DNA of 64,000 nucleotides from an uncultured Flavobacteriales bacterium (GTDB lineage: Bacteria > Bacteroidota > Bacteroidia > Flavobacteriales > Crocinitomicaceae), in the NCBI GenBank assembly GCA_946482515.1, contig CAMLRS010000008.1, positions 156,350-220,349 of the forward strand. Reading direction: 5' to 3'. This document shows, piece after piece, positions 59,356-64,000 of this stretch. The first letter of the stretch is position 1. Each line of letters begins with the position of its first letter. Both the position numbers and the translations under genes were made by a program. The notes under the pieces are model-generated. The model did not search any database and was not told the origin of the DNA. It worked only from the letters and a program-made list of their open reading frames with translations.

Positions 59356-60867
59356 TTATGCTTTCGCCTTCTTCAGGGCGATTTTGATCACTTCTTCCCA
59401 GTTCTTTTTGTAGGCGGAAGCTTTCGGATCGTATTCCGGAATGATTTCCACATCCACATCTTTGATCGTCGGATCGACTTTCGAGCCGTTGAGAATGGAA
59501 GCGCAGGTATTCGGATTCAGAATGATGAGGTTCTTCGAATTCGGAAGGCGCAGCGTTAATGTTCCGGCATTGGATTCGTAATACGTTCCACCCGGACGTG
59601 AACCCATGATCTTTGCTTCGCGGTGGGTTTTGAGCTGGCCAGCCAGGAGCGAAGCGGCCGAAAACGTTCCTTCGTCGGTGAGCACGATGATGTTGCCTTT
59701 GTAAATCAGGCTGGTGTCGACGCGGTACGTATAGACCTGACCGGTGAAATTCGAATACTTCTTTTCCACCTTTTTGAAACGGCGAATATTGCGGCGGTAA
59801 ATGCGGTACTCTTCCTTGCTTTTCACCACGTGTTTCAGCTGTCGTCTCTTCAGTCGTTTGACGATTTTGTAACTGCCCACCAGCTCGGGTTCTGCCTGCG
59901 CCGGAATGAGGTAGCTCAGCAATTCGGTTTGGATGTGTCCACCGCCATTGCCGCGAACATCGATCACGATCGTTTTGACCTTTTTCTTCTTTTTGATCTT
60001 CGTAAAGCTCTTTTCCAGGAACTGCGAATAGAGGTAGCCGTGGTTGTCGTAGAACGACGGGAACCGGAAATACGCCACATCGCTGCCGATGAATTTGAAC
60101 TTCCCGAACGATTTCTTGTCCTTTTTCAGCTGGTCTTTCTGCTTTTCGAAGCGCTCATCCATTCTGTGCACCGGCGGATACGTCAGTGAAACGGATTGTT
60201 CCAGCGTGTCGCGCTTCAGAACGTAATGAACCGTCAAGCGATCCTTATGTGTATCGGTTGCCAGGAAACGGTAGAAATCGAACAGCTGTCCGGCCATAAA
60301 ATATTCAAAACACGGATCGTCTTCGTCGGAACCGATAAACTGACCGATCTTTTCCATCCATTTCGGAATGGTCGTTCCGTCGATGCCTACGATCTCGGCT
60401 CCTTCCGGCAGCTGATCGGTTGTTTTTTTGCGTGAAGAAGTTTTCGCTTTTTTGTCTGTCTTCTCGTAGCCTGCCACGTAGAGCTTCTGGTTCACCATCA
60501 CCATGTCGAATGGCAGCGATTTCGCCTTCAGTACATATTCCCTCATCACATCACGACCCGGTGAAACCTGCGTATGACCGGATTGCACCAGGTTGATGCA
60601 GCGCGCATACCATTTGTATTCTTCGATCGCCGTCAGTATCTTGTCGTTGAACTCCTGCTCGGCCGTCGCCACCACTTTCTGAATGGAATCCATGGAAATG
60701 CCACGATCAACGCGCGATTCGATGCTGAATAATCCTTTCTTGAAAACCGCGAAGTCTTTTTGCTGCTGCTTGAGCTCAGTCTCCGGCTTTCCATTTTGTG
60801 CGAAAAGGGTGTTGAAGCTGCATAACAAGCCGATGATGGCTGAGGAAAAAAGGTGGATGTTGATCAT
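59356..60867 (-). CDS. S41-family peptidase
   Basis: 503 residues with signal peptide MINIHLFSSAIIGLLCSFNTLFAQ. The tail-specific protease core spans about 260-470, with TIVIDVRGNGGG (about 305-316) and nucleophile Ser403 in DEGTFSAASLLAG. The lysine partner of CtpA-type enzymes is not evident, and the domain order with a long N-terminal helical part suggests the tricorn-like/CtpB-like S41 group of Bacteroidota lipid-associated peptidases. Exported. Consensus promoter at 60888-60895 on the same strand. Substrate unknown. Confidence 0.85.
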   Translation of the reverse strand: MINIHLFSSAIIGLLCSFNTLFAQNGKPETELKQQQKDFAVFKKGLFSIESRVDRGISMDSIQKVVATAEQEFNDKILTAIEEYKWYARCINLVQSGHTQVSPGRDVMREYVLKAKSLPFDMVMVNQKLYVAGYEKTDKKAKTSSRKKTTDQLPEGAEIVGIDGTTIPKWMEKIGQFIGSDEDDPCFEYFMAGQLFDFYRFLATDTHKDRLTVHYVLKRDTLEQSVSLTYPPVHRMDERFEKQKDQLKKDKKSFGKFKFIGSDVAYFRFPSFYDNHGYLYSQFLEKSFTKIKKKKKVKTIVIDVRGNGGGHIQTELLSYLIPAQAEPELVGSYKIVKRLKRRQLKHVVKSKEEYRIYRRNIRRFKKVEKKYSNFTGQVYTYRVDTSLIYKGNIIVLTDEGTFSAASLLAGQLKTHREAKIMGSRPGGTYYESNAGTLTLRLPNSKNLIILNPNTCASILNGSKVDPTIKDVDVEIIPEYDPKASAYKKNWEEVIKIALKKAKA

Positions 60868-60887
60868 TTAAATGGTAAATAAGGCCG

Positions 60888-60895
60888 CAAATATA
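60888..60895 (-). promoter_or_regulatory. -7 box TATATTTG for the S41 peptidase gene
   Basis: The reverse strand reads TATATTTG exactly, 20 bases before the ATG at 60867. No clear -33. Confidence 0.55.
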
Positions 60896-60951
60896 GTGAA
60901 ATGCGACCATTTTGAGTTGGTTACACAACAACGTCCTTATATATAGGTGTC

Positions 60952-62010
60952 TTAACGAATCGTCCGGATCAGCTGATCGGCCTGTTTCGAATAAAAGCCT
61001 TTCTGGTCGCGGATCACGATCAGCAGTTCTTTGGCCTGGCTCGCTTCGTTATTGGCGATGTACGATTTCGCCAGGTACCAGGTGGCTTCTTCATTGAAAT
61101 TGGAGAATGTCAATTGCAGGCAGGCCGAGAAATGCTTCTTGGCATCTTCGTACTGTTGCAGGTTATAGGAGCAAAGGCCTGCGTAAAAATGTCCGTTGGC
61201 ATCGTCAGGATACGCTTTCAGAACCAGCTGTAAGCGTTGCAGCGATTCTTTCCATTTGCCCTTATTCACATACTTCATCGTTTTCTCGATGTAATCCATA
61301 TAAGGAATGGAAACGGTCGTAACCGTCGGATTGGCTTCTTCCGAATACTCGTTTTCCTGGTCGGCCGGTGTGCCGGTTAATACGATGCGCTCGGTTTCGA
61401 TGATGGGTTTGGTGCGGTACAGGCTGTAATCGATCAGCTTCAGACCGTGGTAATAAATTTCCTTGGCCGATTTCTGCTTCACGACCTTCGGTGCGCTTTC
61501 TTCCTTATTAATAGCGAGCGGCTCGAGCAGGATATCGGGAATCGCTTCCACGTTCGTTACCGGAACGCTCGCCGGTTGTTCCTGCAAAGCCTGCTGATTG
61601 GTTTTCACCGAAGCGATCGGAATCTGTTCCTGCTGCGGCAATGCTTCAAGCGTATCGATAGCCGCCGGGAGTGTGACATCCGTTTGTTCAACAGTCAGCT
61701 GCACCGATTGTCCAGGTTGTGCAGCCTGCTGGTGTTCCGGTTGAAAGAACAGGATTCCTGTTACCACCGCTCCGACGAGAACGGCGCTTCCCAGGTAAAG
61801 CGGCCACTTTGATGTAAAGGAAAACCGGCTGTCGAGTCGGTGCATGGCTTCCATCCCGACAGGACTGTTCTGCCAGCCTTCCAGCGCATCCCGCTCGAAC
61901 CCGCTGTCGGCAGCGCCTTCGATTTCCCTGCGAACGCGTTCGGAGCCGGTTTTGTAGGCCTCGATCTGCTCGCGCGAAAGTCCGGATTGATATGTAGGTT
62001 TATGCTTCAT
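60952..62010 (-). CDS. Membrane TPR protein, probable partner of the ECF sigma factor
   Basis: 352 residues. A cytoplasmic N-terminus (1-69), one transmembrane helix (70-89, WPLYLGSAVLVGAVVTGILFF), a Gln/Pro/Thr-rich linker (about 91-150) and a C-terminal TPR-like domain (about 240-345, SLQRLQLVLKAYPDDANGHFYAGLCSYNLQQYEDAKKHF region). The N-terminus overlaps the sigma-factor gene by 11 bases. Membrane-spanning proteins with a short N-terminal cytoplasmic part encoded right after an ECF sigma factor are usually anti-sigma factors or their sensors, so this is the likely role, although no zinc-binding anti-sigma motif (HxxxCxxC) is present. Confidence 0.8.
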   Translation of the reverse strand: MKHKPTYQSGLSREQIEAYKTGSERVRREIEGAADSGFERDALEGWQNSPVGMEAMHRLDSRFSFTSKWPLYLGSAVLVGAVVTGILFFQPEHQQAAQPGQSVQLTVEQTDVTLPAAIDTLEALPQQEQIPIASVKTNQQALQEQPASVPVTNVEAIPDILLEPLAINKEESAPKVVKQKSAKEIYYHGLKLIDYSLYRTKPIIETERIVLTGTPADQENEYSEEANPTVTTVSIPYMDYIEKTMKYVNKGKWKESLQRLQLVLKAYPDDANGHFYAGLCSYNLQQYEDAKKHFSACLQLTFSNFNEEATWYLAKSYIANNEASQAKELLIVIRDQKGFYSKQADQLIRTIR

Positions 62011-62578
62011 GACGTTCCTGTCGTTCCATCCAGATCTTCAGATTCCGCTTGCCATTTTGAATGGCGCTTTTTACGGTATTTAACGATATGGACAAGTGTT
62101 CACTGATTTCGTTGTAGGATTTTTGTTCGAGGTAGAACAATTCCACACAGGTTTTCTGTTCGCCCTTCAATTGCCCGATCGCCTGTTCCAAAAGCTGGAG
62201 GCGGTCTTCGAGACGAACGGCTTCTTCATCGTCTTCCTCGGCCGGCAGTGCCAGCTCGTTGATGACGGTCGTTTCGTTTGGTTTGTGTTTCCGCAGGTAT
62301 TGCAGGCATTCGTTCCGCGTTACCTGGTAGAGCCACGATTTAAAATGCTGGATTTCGTGGCGGAGCAATTTGGCGCCCAGCTCCCCGAAGATCCGCATCG
62401 TAATGTCTTCGGCGTTTTCTACCTGCTTCAGGTAATTCATGCAGCTACCCATCACCAGGTGGCCATACCGTTCGTAAAGCAGGGGCAGGGTATAGGCACA
62501 GCGGTCCGTGATATACAGATCGATGAGCTCCTTATCGGACAGTTGCTGATATTTCCTGCGCTTGGCTCCGAAAAACAT
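62000..62578 (-). CDS. ECF-type RNA polymerase sigma factor
   Basis: 192 residues of the sigma-70 family. Region 2 contains LPLLYERYGHLVMGSCMNYL and AEDITMRIFGELGAKLLRHEIQHFKSWLYQVTRNECLQYLRK. Region 4 contains LEQAIGQLKGEQKTCVELFYLEQKSYNEISEHLSISLNTVKSAIQNGKRNLK, the HTH for -35 recognition. It belongs to the extracytoplasmic-function group; overlap with the membrane TPR gene points to control by that protein. The lack of a clear -7 box upstream may mean autoregulation through a different promoter type. Confidence 0.93.
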   Translation of the reverse strand: MFFGAKRRKYQQLSDKELIDLYITDRCAYTLPLLYERYGHLVMGSCMNYLKQVENAEDITMRIFGELGAKLLRHEIQHFKSWLYQVTRNECLQYLRKHKPNETTVINELALPAEEDDEEAVRLEDRLQLLEQAIGQLKGEQKTCVELFYLEQKSYNEISEHLSISLNTVKSAIQNGKRNLKIWMERQERHEA

Positions 62579-62642
62579 TTCAGGTTAAAGATGCAACTTC
62601 TTATCGAAATCCATAAATTGCGGATGCTATTTGCACTTTTCA

Positions 62643-63617
62643 ATGAAAAATATTGCTGTACTGACCTCCGGCGGTGATGCTCCGGGAATGAATGCCTGTA
62701 TCCGCGCCGTGGTAAAAATGTGCCTGCACTACGGTATTACGCCTTATGGGATCACCGATGGCTACCAGGGAATGATCTCCGGGATGTTTCACAAAATGAC
62801 CTACCGCAGCGTCGACAACATTATATATAGAGGAGGAACCGTTCTCGGAACCGCCCGCAGCGAAGAATTCAAAACCGAAGATGGCAGAAAGAAGGCAGCG
62901 GCACAATTGAAAAAGCACAGCATCGACGGATTGGTCATTATCGGCGGCGATGGATCCTTTACAGGTGCTACCTTATTAAGTAAGGAAACAGGCATCCCTG
63001 TTATCGGTATTCCGGCTACTATAGATAATGACATTGCCGGCACGGATCACACGATCGGTTACGATACGGCATTGAACACCGTTGTAGACGCCGTGGATAA
63101 AATCCGCGACACCGCCAGCAGCCATCATCGCATCTTCTTTATAGAGGTCATGGGAAGAGATGCCGGGTTCATTGCTTTGAATGCAGCTATGGCCAGTGGT
63201 GCCGAAGCGGCGCTCGTTCCGGAAGAAGTAACCGACATTCCCCAGCTCGTGCAGCAGATCAAAGATCAGAACAGGGGAAAGCGCAGCTCTATTATTATAG
63301 TAGCCGAAGGTGATGATGGTGGCGGCGCTTTGCAGATCATGGAAAAAGTGCGCCCGTTTCTGGCTACGTATGAATTGCGCCATTCCATTCTCGGACACAT
63401 TCAACGTGGCGGAGTACCTTCTGCATTCGACCGTATTCTTGCTACGCGCATGGGTGCAATGGCCGTTGAGCTGCTCCGCGAAGGCAAACATGATCTGATG
63501 ATCGGGGCCAATGGCGATAAGTTAGTCACGCATTCCATCCGTTTCGGGATACAGCAAACACCCGCCCTGGACCACTCAAAGCTTGATCTTCTGAAGGATT
63601 TGCGCACGAAAGCCTGA
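62643..63617 (+). CDS. pfkA: ATP-dependent 6-phosphofructokinase
   Basis: 324 residues from ATG 62643 (the in-frame TTG upstream is not conserved). GGDAPGMN at 10-17, GGDGSFTGA (101-109), TIDND (126-130) with catalytic Asp128, and MGRDAGFIA are all present. Glycine after GGD (GGDGS) is the ATP-dependent type, not the pyrophosphate type. It commits fructose 6-phosphate to glycolysis. Divergent from the sigma-factor gene and just upstream of the rRNA leader. Confidence 0.96.
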   Translation: MKNIAVLTSGGDAPGMNACIRAVVKMCLHYGITPYGITDGYQGMISGMFHKMTYRSVDNIIYRGGTVLGTARSEEFKTEDGRKKAAAQLKKHSIDGLVIIGGDGSFTGATLLSKETGIPVIGIPATIDNDIAGTDHTIGYDTALNTVVDAVDKIRDTASSHHRIFFIEVMGRDAGFIALNAAMASGAEAALVPEEVTDIPQLVQQIKDQNRGKRSSIIIVAEGDDGGGALQIMEKVRPFLATYELRHSILGHIQRGGVPSAFDRILATRMGAMAVELLREGKHDLMIGANGDKLVTHSIRFGIQQTPALDHSKLDLLKDLRTKA

Positions 63618-64000
63618 GAAAGCGAAAAAAAAGTTCAGGGGCATTCTGTTTCTTCTTCAGCTACTTAGTGCTGGTGGCTGTGTTTTCTTTCAAATAAAAT
63701 GCGGTGAAAGTATTGTTAAATTAAAAAGAGTACCTATCTTTGCACCCGCTTTGAACGATAAGCGACACGAATTTGAAAGACTGGTAAAGGAAAGTGATTC
63801 CGAAAAGAAAAAGAAAAAATTTTTTTCACAATCGCTTGTCGAAACAAAAAGAATGCTTACCTTTGCCACCCCGAAACAACGGGAAAACAGCAGCCGAAAC
63901 GTCGGCTCTGAAACTTGAAAGCGAGGAATCGCTGAGAGTGACAACAAAGTTCTTTGACAGATTAGGAAAAGATAAGGAAACAGCGTAGAGAATTTAAACG
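63618..64000 (+). promoter_or_regulatory. Tandem rRNA-type promoters and boxA leader
   Basis: No gene. Two promoters with identical geometry: P1 TTG 63713-63715, 19-base spacer, TATCTTTG 63735-63742; P2 TTG 63836-63838, 19-base spacer, TACCTTTG 63858-63865. Both continue into GCACCC/CCACCCC as at ribosomal promoters. Hairpin AGCCGA-AACG-TCGGCT at 63892-63907. GTTCTTTGACA at 63949-63959 matches boxA antiterminator sequences. Such leaders precede 16S rRNA, which would begin just past the window. No terminator for pfkA is clear. Confidence 0.75.

Noticed and set aside
63794..63988. Short reading frame at the right edge
   Set aside because: It overlaps the P2 promoter and boxA of the rRNA leader and has no protein-like features.

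Overview
The window reads as chromosomal DNA of a Bacteroidota bacterium, most likely Flavobacteriia; a Crocinitomicaceae/Fluviicola-like origin is my inference from gene content, not a search. Support: starts are preceded by TAnnTTTG -7 boxes rather than Shine-Dalgarno sites, there are type IX secretion genes and cargo (PorV2/PorU2 pair, T9SS C-terminal domains), and there are Bacteroidota-type families (fused branched-chain E1, CFI-box-CTERM, MbnP/MbnH). Coding density is high and most genes are chromosomal housekeeping or lineage-conserved genes.

Layout. 1-9.4 kb, minus strand: start of a secreted protein cut by the window edge, then a fatty-acid degradation block (acyl-CoA dehydrogenase, thiolase, FadN-type bifunctional enzyme, MarR regulator) with an MbnP-MbnH pair inside it, then a PaaI thioesterase and a small acidic protein. 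Two near-identical inverted repeats (TTATG-N4-CATAA) before the dehydrogenase and before marR suggest one regulon. 9.5-18.2 kb, plus strand: DUF2461 protein, DPP IV-type peptidase, HTH-Fic protein, fused 2-oxoacid dehydrogenase E1, LpxD-like acyltransferase and GAF-PP2C phosphatase. 18.2-24.5 kb, minus strand: PorV2-PorU2. 24.6-31 kb, plus strand: pssA-purS, an aldehyde dehydrogenase, a coiled-coil membrane protein, an RRM protein, a crotonase and dinB. 31-34.4 kb: DUF2891 protein (minus) and a T9SS cargo protein (plus). 34.7-37.4 kb: rplM-rpsI-rpsB-tsf.

37.42-38.53 kb is the only segment with clearly different base composition (30-35% G+C on sampled 60-base lines, against about 48% next door). 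It encodes a 54-residue basic peptide behind a strong promoter and a perfect 16-bp palindrome, then a 218-residue protein that I do not recognise. It is the best candidate for an undescribed accessory unit here. 38.6-47.5 kb: TPR lipoprotein, M43 metalloprotease with a large insertion, a minus-strand set of small membrane and lipoproteins including a MauE-thioredoxin fusion, then pyrH-frr. 47.7-54.2 kb: a RecB/AddA-like helicase-nuclease (minus), a second MbnP-MbnH pair and a conserved protein of unknown function. 54.4-57.1 kb: a CFI-box lipoprotein and a beta-rich protein bracketed by inverted copies of a 60-bp repeat, then a WYL regulator. 57.3-63.6 kb: paaG, a paaH-like dehydrogenase, an S41 peptidase, an ECF sigma factor with a membrane TPR partner, and pfkA. 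The last 380 bases look like the tandem promoters and boxA leader of an rRNA operon that starts just outside the window.

Functional threads: (1) acyl-CoA degradation, with two sets of beta-oxidation genes plus PaaG/PaaI; (2) two copies of the MbnP/MbnH copper-protein system; (3) protein export by T9SS; (4) translation and UMP synthesis. No tRNA, CRISPR array, transposase or integrase was seen. Several families of short dispersed intergenic repeats occur.
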